Source: Lentisphaera araneosa HTCC2155 (GTDB lineage: Bacteria > Verrucomicrobiota > Lentisphaeria > Lentisphaerales > Lentisphaeraceae). Taken from it: a stretch of 50,350 nucleotides of DNA. The first letter of the stretch is position 1, and each line of letters begins with the position of its first letter. This document shows, in pieces, positions 7,430-15,228 of this stretch. The stretch spans positions 1 through 50,350 of the forward strand of contig NZ_ABCK01000035.1 of the NCBI RefSeq assembly GCF_000170755.1. The letters run 5' to 3'. The translations under genes and the position numbers were made by a program. The notes under the pieces were generated by a model. It saw nothing but the letters and a program-made list of their open reading frames with translations, made no database searches and was not told the origin of the DNA.

Positions 7430-9348
7430 ATTCCTTAACTGAATCACTAAAAGAAAAATTTGGTTTTGGGCAATTTCGCGAAGGCCAAGAACAGACGATT
7501 AGTCAATTGCTTCAGGGGCAAAGTAGCTTGGCTATCTTTCCCACGGGCTCAGGCAAATCACTTTGTTATCAACTCGCGGCGTTGCACTTGCCCAAGCTCA
7601 CCTTGGTGGTGTCTCCCTTGCTGGCTTTGATTAAAGACCAGGTGGATTTTCTTCATTCTAAAGGTATTGCGGCGTCGAGTATAGATTCGACTCAGAGTTT
7701 TGAGCAACAGCGTATGACTCAAGAAGGTATTCGACGAGGCGAAATTAAGATACTTATGGTGTCAGTCGAACGCTTCAAGAATGAGCGTTTTCGAAATTTT
7801 ATTGAAGGCATTGAGCTCTCGATGCTCGTGGTCGATGAAGCACATTGTATATCGGAATGGGGACATAATTTTCGTCCAGATTATCTCAAGCTTCCCGATT
7901 ACAGGAATCAGTTTCAGATTCCCTTAGTGCTTTTGCTGACGGCGACGGCAACGCGAAAAGTGAAAGAAGATATGTGTCGGAAGTTTTCGATTGATCCTCA
8001 GAATATTGTTCAGACAGGTTTTTATCGCAGCAATTTAGATTTGAGTATTTTGCCAACAGCGCAAAATGAGAAATTAAATAAGCTCGGCGAAATCTTGCAG
8101 GCGCAGAGTGGTTCGGGCATTGTTTATGTGACTTTGCAGAACAGTGCAGAAGAAGTGGCGAGTTTTCTCGCTCAGCGAGGGCTCAATGCCGTGGCTTATC
8201 ACGCCGGTTTAGGCAATGATAAGCGTCAAATGATTCAGTCCCAATTTATGGAAAGTCAGGATCAAATTATTGTGGCCACTATTGCCTTTGGTATGGGGAT
8301 TGATAAGTCCGATATACGCTTTGTGATTCATTTTGATTTACCGAAATCCATCGAGAATTACAGCCAAGAAATTGGTCGTGCAGGGCGTGATGGCTTGAAG
8401 TCCCAATGTTTAACCTTGGCGAATTTGGATGGTTTAACCACGGTTGAGAATTTTGTTTATGGTGATACACCTGAGCCCAGTGGCGTCGCTCATGTGATTA
8501 ATGCGATTCAAAAGGAAAGTCTGCAGGGACGCTGGGAAGTTCAGCTCAACACACTCTCAAGTGCGAGTAATATTCGTCAATTGCCGCTAAAAACACTTTT
8601 GGTCCAACTTGAGTTGTTAGGTGTTATTAAATCACTCTTTTCTTACTACGCTGATTTCCGCTTTAAATTTAATTTAGAGGAAAATGAAATCCTTCAAAAA
8701 TTTAAGGGTGAACGCCAAGAGTATTTGAGTAAGATCTTTCAATCATCGTCGCGAAAACGCGTTTGGTGTGAGCCTAATTTCCAACAAGTGAGCGGGGAGC
8801 GCAATCGCATGGTGACCGCGCTTGAATACTTACATGAAAAGAACTGGATTATCCTTGAGAGTAAAAAGATTACTGACGTCTATCAAGTGAATGAAACCGA
8901 ACTCAATGATTCATCTTTAGTGGATTCCCTGTCGCAATACTTTTTGCAAAAAGAAGCGAGCGAAATCAAACGCATTGCGAATTTGGTGAAATTTTTTGAA
9001 TCGCAGAAATGTCTGAGTTGTGGACTAGCCAAATACTTTGATGATCAAGATGCGGTGACTCAATGTGGGCATTGTTCTGTCTGTCGAGGTCAGTTAGCTA
9101 AGTTAAGTTATTCCCAAGCAGTTTCTTTGCCTAGCCAAGAGCAAGTGCAGCAATACCTAGAGGACTTCAAACAAAAGTTACCAAGTGGGAGTCAATACCA
9201 AATGAGTTCAGAGCTCTTTTGTCGCTTCTTGGCAGGGATTAAAGTCCCAGCCTTTAGCCGCAATAAAGTTCAGTCCCTAGAAGGATTTGCCGCCTGTGAA
9301 AAAGTGCCCTTTGCAAAGATTCGAGAGCTTATTGCCCTAGCTTTTTGA
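7426..9348 (+). CDS. recQ: ATP-dependent DNA helicase RecQ
   Basis: A 640-residue superfamily-2 3'-5' helicase for recombination and fork repair. Walker A (TGSGKSLC) is at about 40-47, the DEAH box at 137-140 followed by CISEWGHNFRPDY, motif III is TATAT, and motif VI is QEIGRAGRDG. A RecQ-type zinc module carries C529, C532, C547, C550 and C553. No clear HRDC domain is seen after it; the C-terminal 85 residues are poorly conserved to my eye. The ATG overlaps the mutY stop (ATGA), so the two are co-translated. Confidence 0.94.
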   Translation: MNSLTESLKEKFGFGQFREGQEQTISQLLQGQSSLAIFPTGSGKSLCYQLAALHLPKLTLVVSPLLALIKDQVDFLHSKGIAASSIDSTQSFEQQRMTQEGIRRGEIKILMVSVERFKNERFRNFIEGIELSMLVVDEAHCISEWGHNFRPDYLKLPDYRNQFQIPLVLLLTATATRKVKEDMCRKFSIDPQNIVQTGFYRSNLDLSILPTAQNEKLNKLGEILQAQSGSGIVYVTLQNSAEEVASFLAQRGLNAVAYHAGLGNDKRQMIQSQFMESQDQIIVATIAFGMGIDKSDIRFVIHFDLPKSIENYSQEIGRAGRDGLKSQCLTLANLDGLTTVENFVYGDTPEPSGVAHVINAIQKESLQGRWEVQLNTLSSASNIRQLPLKTLLVQLELLGVIKSLFSYYADFRFKFNLEENEILQKFKGERQEYLSKIFQSSSRKRVWCEPNFQQVSGERNRMVTALEYLHEKNWIILESKKITDVYQVNETELNDSSLVDSLSQYFLQKEASEIKRIANLVKFFESQKCLSCGLAKYFDDQDAVTQCGHCSVCRGQLAKLSYSQAVSLPSQEQVQQYLEDFKQKLPSGSQYQMSSELFCRFLAGIKVPAFSRNKVQSLEGFAACEKVPFAKIRELIALAF

Positions 9349-9381
9349 TGTCGATTAAGCATTGAGTTATAGGGGCGATAG

Positions 9382-10284
9382 CTAGATTTTTTGCCATTTA
9401 AATGGAAGCGCATTGGGAATGCATATCGCTTGTTTGAGATAAAAACGCCAGAGCCTTTCGGCACCAGGGAAGTGCTTTTCTTTTGGCGTATCAAGGAAAA
9501 GTTCAGCCTTTCCAGTCATACTAATCAAGGTGGCATTTTCAAAATCTATGAATAAAAGCCCTGCGCGAGGGTTGATTAAGAAATTCCCCAGTGTGTTGAA
9601 GTGTCCATTTCCTGAGTAATCTGGAATGCAGAGCGTGGTATCATTTTCAATTTGGATGAAACCTGGATCTCCACCTCGGTGAGAAACATCCGCTCCGGAT
9701 GATTTTTGGTCGTTGTGAGTTCCTGAACTACTTGCGACAAAGAAAGTGTCGGCTTGCTTAATTAACTTGCGCATAGATGAAGTGAAGAAATTGCTTTGGG
9801 TAGATTTTTCTTGTGGTGAATGATTTTTATTGCTAAGTAATCTTCTTTTGCTAATAAATTTTGGGCAATTACCAAAACTCTGTTTGACGCGGATTTGTAG
9901 CTGATCCTTATTGGCAGAGCTAATACGAGCGGACAGGCGGTTTCTGCGTCGATTCTCCAAATTAATTCCCAAGAGCCCGACATCGACTAAGCCTTGTTCG
10001 ATTGATTTTGATAGTGGGTCTTCTTCATGGATTAGGTTTTTAATGGCTAATTCATTTTCATTAGGAGAACTTATGAAGTTTGTTTGGGAAGATAAAACGG
10101 ATGCCCATAAATCTCCTTGTGGGTCTTGATGACCTAAAAAAATATAGGGCAGTTCACAATAAAATTTCCGATGTTGATCAGGCATGAAATCGCGAATGAC
10201 TTTGCGCCCAAATGTGTCCATGCGTTGATCAATGCCTAGGCTTTTTTGTAAACTTATTTCGCCTTCATGAAATGGTGAGTTCAT
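9382..10284 (-). CDS. Pyridoxamine 5'-phosphate oxidase-like flavin protein
   Basis: A 300-residue protein of the PNPOx-like split-barrel fold. N-terminal SPFHEGEISLQ and the block around SGADVSHRGGDPGFIQI, followed by DYSGNGHFNTLGNFLINP and GLLFIDFE, are typical of this broad family, which binds FMN or related cofactors. It is much longer than true PdxH (about 215 residues) and I see no reason to assign pyridoxine synthesis. It has a good AAGGA ribosome site and follows the GST gene on the same strand, 57 bp downstream, so both probably answer to the TetR regulator upstream. Substrate unknown. Confidence 0.85.
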   Translation of the reverse strand: MNSPFHEGEISLQKSLGIDQRMDTFGRKVIRDFMPDQHRKFYCELPYIFLGHQDPQGDLWASVLSSQTNFISSPNENELAIKNLIHEEDPLSKSIEQGLVDVGLLGINLENRRRNRLSARISSANKDQLQIRVKQSFGNCPKFISKRRLLSNKNHSPQEKSTQSNFFTSSMRKLIKQADTFFVASSSGTHNDQKSSGADVSHRGGDPGFIQIENDTTLCIPDYSGNGHFNTLGNFLINPRAGLLFIDFENATLISMTGKAELFLDTPKEKHFPGAERLWRFYLKQAICIPNALPFKWQKI

Positions 10285-10341
10285 AGATGATCCTTAAAGA
10301 CCTCTCCCCATAAATCAGGGGGAAGTCCAGTAGTTGATAGT

Positions 10342-10956
10342 TTATGCGGCGCTCGATGGGCGTTGACTGACTTCTTGATGCCAACGAGAAAGCTTGGGGT
10401 AGTCATTGAGAGTGAGCAAGTTTAAATGAAGTGCAAAGTCTAAAGAGCAAAGTAGGGTGATGTCTGCAATGGAATAGATTTCTCCAGCTAAGAAGGGATT
10501 ATGCTGTAACTGTTTCTCCATGATCGCTAAATGCAGGAGTAGTTGACTTTGCTGATGAAGCCCCCACTCGTTGTTACGGTAACGATCGTCCCCAATGCCT
10601 TGGGTGGCATGATGAAAATATTGGCCAGTGGAGAATAAAACCCCCAATTCAGCGCGGCGTTGCCACATATCAATGGTCGCTTGCTCTTTTGCAGTTTCTC
10701 CAAATAGTTTTATGCCTGAGCTTAAACTTTCAAAATAGCGGGAAATTGAATGCGATTCAGTGATAAAACTCCCGTCATCAAGTTCTAGAACAGGAACAGT
10801 AGCATAGGGGTTTTTTGCTAAAAAATCAGCTGATTTATGTTCGCCGTCACCCAATTTCACCGTAATGAGTTCGAGATTTTCGAGGAGACCTTTTTCGGCA
10901 ATAAAAATTCTGGCACGACGAGCGTTGGGGGCAATTTGTGTGTGATAAAGTTTCAT
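10342..10956 (-). CDS. Glutathione S-transferase family protein
   Basis: A 204-residue GST with an N-terminal thioredoxin-like domain (MKLYHTQIAPNARRARIFIAEKG, cis-Pro in ATVPVLEL, and ITESHSISRYFE contacting glutathione) and an all-helical C-terminal domain. This class uses a Ser or Thr near the start; which residue does so here is not clear. AAGGA precedes the ATG at 10956. It is divergently transcribed from the TetR gene, and two of the three ATCTATC operators lie within 61 bp of its start, so it is probably repressed by that regulator and induced by an electrophile or drug. Confidence 0.9.
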   Translation of the reverse strand: MKLYHTQIAPNARRARIFIAEKGLLENLELITVKLGDGEHKSADFLAKNPYATVPVLELDDGSFITESHSISRYFESLSSGIKLFGETAKEQATIDMWQRRAELGVLFSTGQYFHHATQGIGDDRYRNNEWGLHQQSQLLLHLAIMEKQLQHNPFLAGEIYSIADITLLCSLDFALHLNLLTLNDYPKLSRWHQEVSQRPSSAA

Positions 10957-10980
10957 GAGTTTTCCTTATTTTAATAACTT

Positions 10981-10998
10981 ATCTATCAGTAGATAGAT
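10981..10998. promoter_or_regulatory. Operator 1 of the TetR/GST divergent promoter
   Basis: ATCTATCAGTAGATAGAT is a perfect inverted repeat with ATCTATC half-sites and a 4-nt spacer. It lies 25 bp upstream of the GST start. The same half-sites recur in the two other operators, and TetR-family proteins usually bind such palindromes near their own gene. Binding is inferred. Confidence 0.72.
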
Positions 10999-10999
10999 T

Positions 11000-11017
11000 A
11001 GCTACCTAGTGATAGAT
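11000..11017. promoter_or_regulatory. Operator 2 (imperfect) of the TetR/GST divergent promoter
   Basis: AGCTACCTAGTGATAGAT matches the operator with a degenerate left half (AGCTACC) and an intact right half (GATAGAT). It starts 19 bp after operator 1, so bound dimers would lie on nearly the same DNA face after almost two turns. Confidence 0.6.
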
Positions 11018-11069
11018 AATGCGAGTGTTGACTAAAAACAACTACAAATATCAAAAAAAGTAGATTTTT

Positions 11070-11087
11070 ATCTATCTAGTGATAGAT
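11070..11087. promoter_or_regulatory. Operator 3 of the TetR/GST divergent promoter
   Basis: ATCTATCTAGTGATAGAT is a perfect inverted repeat with a 4-nt spacer, ending 22 bp before the TetR ATG. Its position next to the regulator's own ribosome site suggests autoregulation, while operators 1 and 2 serve the GST operon. Confidence 0.72.
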
Positions 11088-11109
11088 TTATAAAAAGTAG
11101 AGGTTTAAA

Positions 11110-11649
11110 ATGAGCAAAAAAGAAGAAATTATTTTAGAGGCATGCCGAGCCTTGCAAGAAGGTGGAGTTAATGGCTTTAGCTTTCGTGACTTAGCCGACA
11201 CAGTTGGAGTCAAGTCCTCCAGTGTGCATTATTATTTCAAAAATAAAAATGATTTATTTATTGCGGTTTTAGAAGCTTTTACAGAAGAGTTTACTCAAAA
11301 TTTACAGTCAATTCTAGATGAAAGTTCGAGTCTACAAGATGTCATTGATGGAATCATTGATCAATTTATTGAAATTGCTCAAGAGCAGAAATTTTGTGTT
11401 TGTGGGATGTTGGCGATAGATCAAAAGCATTTGAGTGAAGAAATGATAAGTCGAGTGAATGAGACTTTTTGCGCTTTACGCAAATGGCTAAGCGAAGTAA
11501 TCGCTCAGTATCCTCAGGAGAAGTTTTCGAACGAAGAGCTCTCTTCTATATTTATTAGTGCCTTAGAGGGTGCTTTAATGATGGACCGTCTCAGTAAAAC
11601 GACGGAGTCACTAGAAAGCCTACGAAGCTTTATGCACCGCTTGGTATAA
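11110..11649 (+). CDS. TetR-family transcriptional regulator
   Basis: A 179-residue repressor. The N-terminal helix-turn-helix (ILEACRALQEGGVNGFSFRDLADTVGVKSSSVHYYFKNKNDLF) occupies residues 8-50, and the rest is the helical ligand-binding and dimerisation domain, including FCVCGMLAID. AGAGG precedes the ATG. The protein is divergent from the GST / PNPOx-like pair, and three copies of an ATCTATC-n4-GATAGAT operator fill the 153-bp spacer, which fits a local repressor responding to a small toxic molecule. The ligand cannot be read from the sequence. Confidence 0.93.
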   Translation: MSKKEEIILEACRALQEGGVNGFSFRDLADTVGVKSSSVHYYFKNKNDLFIAVLEAFTEEFTQNLQSILDESSSLQDVIDGIIDQFIEIAQEQKFCVCGMLAIDQKHLSEEMISRVNETFCALRKWLSEVIAQYPQEKFSNEELSSIFISALEGALMMDRLSKTTESLESLRSFMHRLV

Positions 11650-11779
11650 GGGCTTCTTTTAAACAAGCTTAGTTAGGCATAAGAATGGAGATGAATTCGC
11701 TTCATTATTAAGAGTTTAGTTAAGTCATGATATGTATCCTTAGGTTTGAGTCATTAAACCACAAACAAAAGGACATAAA

Positions 11780-12766
11780 ATGAAAAGCAAATTTGATCAC
11801 TTCTACAATTTAATGAAAAGCGCCTTGTTTTTACAAGGTAAAGCTCACAGGACAAGAGATTCCTACCTACGAGCTTTACGCCGAATCAATAAAATGCTTA
11901 CTTTGGAATTAGATGAGATCACAGAAGAAGATCTTAAAAAATATTTTTTGAAGCTTTTGAGAACGTATGCGGTACCAACCGTAAAGAGTGATCGTTGTGG
12001 CTTAGCATTTTTTTATAAATATGTGCTCTCTCGAGAATTTAACTGGGGCAAGATTATACGAATTCAGACCGTTCATAAATTACCAAGTGTTTTGACACAA
12101 AAAGAAATCGCCCACGTGTTGAGTTACGTGAAACGGTGGCGCCATCGTGTCTGCTTGACGGCAATATATAGTATGGGGCTTCGGGTTAGTGAGGCATTAA
12201 AAATGAGGCCTAGTGATATTTGCGTTGAGCGCAAAATTCTTCATATTCGTAATAGTAAAGGTTGCCGGGATCGCTTGGTACCTTTGCCGGACTTAAGTTT
12301 GCAGATGATAAATGATTTTTGGCTCAGCCATCGAAGCCCCAATTATATTTTTCCTCAGATTAGGGATAAATCTAATATGGTTAATATAGATAAGCACATG
12401 TATATCGGCGCAGTTCAGGGAGCTTTTCGTATGGCGGTTTTGGAGAGTGGAATCATGAAGCGCGTAAGTGTGCATAATTTGAGGCATAGCTATGCGACTC
12501 ATATGATGGAGAAAGGCGTTCCGATCATGGCCATACAAGAAATACTTGGGCATCGGGATATTAAGACGACGATGATCTATGCGCGGCTAACGGAATTAAT
12601 CTATGAAAATAGACATGATCAAATTCGCAAGTTGATGTCGCCTTTGGAGTTTTTAAATAATTCATCAAATGAATCCTTGCATATATCATCTTATAGCTTG
12701 GAGGAAATTAATAGCTTATGTTTACAAAAGCTGAGCATAAATAATGAAAATAGTCACAAGATGTGA
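11780..12766 (+). CDS. Tyrosine recombinase of the IS91-associated type
   Basis: A 328-residue tyrosine recombinase with all catalytic residues present: R135 (GLRVSEAL), K160 (NSKGCRDRLVPLP), H232 and R235 (HNLRHSYATH), H258 (LGHRD) and nucleophile Y267 (MIYARL). An N-terminal core-binding domain covers about 10-90. The wording ITEEDLKKYF, YKYVLSREFNW and ESGIMKRVSVHNLRHSYATH resembles integrases accompanying IS91/IS801 elements and, less closely, integron integrases. No Y1 rolling-circle transposase is next to it, so it is solitary here. AAAGGA precedes the ATG. A 103-bp gap separates it from the first sulfatase; no terminal repeats were found. Confidence 0.88.
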   Translation: MKSKFDHFYNLMKSALFLQGKAHRTRDSYLRALRRINKMLTLELDEITEEDLKKYFLKLLRTYAVPTVKSDRCGLAFFYKYVLSREFNWGKIIRIQTVHKLPSVLTQKEIAHVLSYVKRWRHRVCLTAIYSMGLRVSEALKMRPSDICVERKILHIRNSKGCRDRLVPLPDLSLQMINDFWLSHRSPNYIFPQIRDKSNMVNIDKHMYIGAVQGAFRMAVLESGIMKRVSVHNLRHSYATHMMEKGVPIMAIQEILGHRDIKTTMIYARLTELIYENRHDQIRKLMSPLEFLNNSSNESLHISSYSLEEINSLCLQKLSINNENSHKM

Positions 12767-12869
12767 TTATTTTTGCGAATGGAGTTATAAGATTGCTTTG
12801 GGCTCTGTTCTATAGGTGTTGAGATAGTTCGGTGTCGAATTAGTATAAAGAAAATTTTAGGAGCCATAA

Positions 12870-14438
12870 ATGAAAAAACTGATTGTCTTATTTTTACTCA
12901 TCAATTGTGCGGTGTACGCAAAACCGATGAACTTTGTGTTTATTCTTGCAGATGATTTGGGGATAAAAGATATTGGTGCTGAGGGGAGCATTTTTCATGA
13001 GACTCCTAACTTAGATGCTTTAGCAAAGAGCTCGGCGCGCTTTACGGATGGTTATTCCACTTGCCAAGTTTGCAGTCCTTCTAGAGCGAGTATCATGCTC
13101 GGTCAGTTTCCGGCGACACATGGCATTACTGAGTATATTGGAGCGCCTTCGGGCTTGCGTTGGAAACGCAATACAAAAGTTATGCCAGCGGAATATGTTC
13201 GAGCTTTACCTGCAGAAGATATGACGATTGCGGAAGCGATGAAAACTGCGGGCTATAAAACATTTTTCACGGGCAAATGGCATTTGGGCGGTGAGGGTTC
13301 CTATCCAGAAGATCACGGTTTCGACATTAATGTGGGTGGTTATGAAAGAGGTGGCCCTTACGGCAATGGTAAAGAAGCAGGTTTTTTCTCACCCTATGGC
13401 AATCCAAAAATGAAAGATGGGCCAGACGGGGAAAGTTTGAGTGTGCGTTTAGGCATGGAAACGGCGAAGTTTATTGAAGCGAATAAGGATGAGAAATTTT
13501 TTGCTTTCATGTCTTTTTATGCGGTTCACGCACCGATTCAAACGACGCGTTCATTATGGGAGAAGTACCGCGCGAAAGCCGAAAAAATGGGCTTGGTGGA
13601 AAACGATAAGCGTTTCATCTTTGATCGTACACAAGCGGTGCGCCAAGTCCAAGATAATCCGGTTTATGCAGGCATGATGGAGAGTATGGATGAAGGTGTG
13701 GGCGTGGTGCTTAAAAAATTAAAAGAATTAGGCTTAGATAAAAATACCGTAGTGATTTTCACTTCAGATAATGGTGGCGTTTCGTCAGGCGATGCCTACG
13801 CAACAGCTTGTTTACCTCTACGTGGTGGCAAGGGGCGTCAGTGGGAAGGGGGGATTCGTCAGCCTTTTTATATTCACGTTCCAGGAATTGCTGATGAGGA
13901 GAAGTTTATTGGAGTGCCAGCAACAGGCGCTGACTTTTACCCTACTATTCTCGACCTCGCGGGTTTAGAACTCAAGCCCGCGCAACATGTGGATGGCCTT
14001 AGTTTAAAGGCAGCGATGCAGGGCAAGGAAATGCCTAAGCGTGATTTGTTTTGGCATTACCCACATTACGGTAATCAGGGTGGTGAGCCTTCTTCCATTA
14101 TTCGCTCAGGCCAGTGGAAGCTCATCCATTACTATGAAGATGGTCGCAAGGAACTCTACAAGATTTCTGATGATATTGGTGAGCAAAATGATTTGGCATC
14201 GAGTCATCCAGAGAAAGCTCAAGAGCTCGCTAAAAAATTAAAATCTTGGCTCGAAGAGAAGCAGGCAAAATTTCCAGAAAAAGACAAGCGTTATAATGCG
14301 CAAAAAGCTGCAGTAAGCCTCAAAAATAAAGAGCAAGGACAGATGAAAAGCTTAGAGAAGTCGCATGCGAATTACCTCAATAAAGATTATAAAGGTAATC
14401 CAAAACAGCGTTCGAATGGTTATTTAGAACCGCGTTAA
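12870..14438 (+). CDS. Secreted S1-family arylsulfatase
   Basis: A 522-residue cysteine-type sulfatase that hydrolyses sulfate esters. A signal peptide (LIVLFLLINCAVYA) directs export. Metal-binding DD is at residues 28-29 (FILADDLG); the formylglycine motif CSPSRASIMLG starts at C68 and needs conversion of that Cys. GKWHLGG and TSDNGG are further active-site blocks. The substrate is presumably a sulfated polysaccharide or glycan, but S1 subfamily cannot be assigned by eye. AGGAG lies 7 nt before the ATG. Its stop shares a TTAA with the stop of the convergent FGE-like gene. Confidence 0.93.
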   Translation: MKKLIVLFLLINCAVYAKPMNFVFILADDLGIKDIGAEGSIFHETPNLDALAKSSARFTDGYSTCQVCSPSRASIMLGQFPATHGITEYIGAPSGLRWKRNTKVMPAEYVRALPAEDMTIAEAMKTAGYKTFFTGKWHLGGEGSYPEDHGFDINVGGYERGGPYGNGKEAGFFSPYGNPKMKDGPDGESLSVRLGMETAKFIEANKDEKFFAFMSFYAVHAPIQTTRSLWEKYRAKAEKMGLVENDKRFIFDRTQAVRQVQDNPVYAGMMESMDEGVGVVLKKLKELGLDKNTVVIFTSDNGGVSSGDAYATACLPLRGGKGRQWEGGIRQPFYIHVPGIADEEKFIGVPATGADFYPTILDLAGLELKPAQHVDGLSLKAAMQGKEMPKRDLFWHYPHYGNQGGEPSSIIRSGQWKLIHYYEDGRKELYKISDDIGEQNDLASSHPEKAQELAKKLKSWLEEKQAKFPEKDKRYNAQKAAVSLKNKEQGQMKSLEKSHANYLNKDYKGNPKQRSNGYLEPR

Positions 14439-15220
14439 TCTTTAGGAACAATCGCTAAGCGAAAACCTAAGTTATATAAACGGCCATCAGCTGAGTACCA
14501 ATCGCGTTTGGCGGAGTAGCAGTCGCCAGCGCCTTCGTGCCAACTAGCTCCACGCGAGGAGCGGACTTTCCCTGTTTCGGGACCCTTTGGATCGATAAGT
14601 TCATTGGCGTCATAGTGATCGTAGCGGTCTGAACACCATTCCCAAACGTTACCGTACATATCGTGCAGTCCCCAGCGATTGGCGTTCTTTTTTCCTACGG
14701 GGTGAGCTTGTTCATCTGAATTGCCATCAAACCAAGCAATCGTACTTAAATCCATAAGGGGTTTTGGACTGTAGTTGGCCTGGCAAGCGTATTCCCATTG
14801 GGCTTCCGTGGGCAAGGCAATTTTATATCCACTCGGAATTTCTTTGGCGTAATAACGATTGAGTTTGGCAATGAGTTCTTGGCATTCATTCCAAGAAACA
14901 TAATAGATAGGGTGATGTGGGCCTACTCCGCGCAATGACCAATCGGGATTCGCTAAGTCACGTTGTTCTTGGATTGACTTATTCATGTAGCCCAGCCATT
15001 GCGCTTGAGTGAATTCAAATTTGGCGAGCCAAAAGTCTTGTGAAATAGTGATTTCTCTTACGGGTTGTTGATCGCTACTGCCTTTTGCAGTGCCCATGTC
15101 AAATTCACCCTTTGGGATATGTTTAAACTCCATTGAGGCGAGTTGTAGGTCTGGCTGCTGCAGACTTGTGCAACTGAAGAACAAGCTGATAAATACAAAA
15201 ATGATGATGACGCGTTTCAT
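14435..15220 (-). CDS. FGE-sulfatase-fold (SUMF1) lipoprotein lacking one catalytic Cys
   Basis: A 261-residue protein with a lipobox (LFFSC, Cys17) and an FGE-fold domain from about residue 32: FKHIPKGEFDMGT, EFTQAQWLGYM, LPTEAQWEYAC, GLHDMYGNVWEWCSD, LGFRLA. True formylglycine-generating enzymes have two Cys five residues apart in RGGSxxCxxxxC. Here the segment is RGASWHEGAGDC: position 229 is Glu, and only C234 remains. It is therefore probably not a standard oxygen-dependent FGE. It starts 8 bp after the sulfatase at 15229-16815 with an AGGAG site, so it is co-transcribed with two sulfatases. A role as a surface carbohydrate-binding or helper protein is possible. Confidence 0.88.
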   Translation of the reverse strand: MKRVIIIFVFISLFFSCTSLQQPDLQLASMEFKHIPKGEFDMGTAKGSSDQQPVREITISQDFWLAKFEFTQAQWLGYMNKSIQEQRDLANPDWSLRGVGPHHPIYYVSWNECQELIAKLNRYYAKEIPSGYKIALPTEAQWEYACQANYSPKPLMDLSTIAWFDGNSDEQAHPVGKKNANRWGLHDMYGNVWEWCSDRYDHYDANELIDPKGPETGKVRSSRGASWHEGAGDCYSAKRDWYSADGRLYNLGFRLAIVPKD

Positions 15221-15228
15221 AAATTCTC

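Noticed and set aside
11672-11678. GTTAGGC, matching the integron core GTTRRRY, upstream of the recombinase
   Set aside because: A 7-base degenerate core is expected about once per kb by chance, and there is no attI context or cassette next to it.
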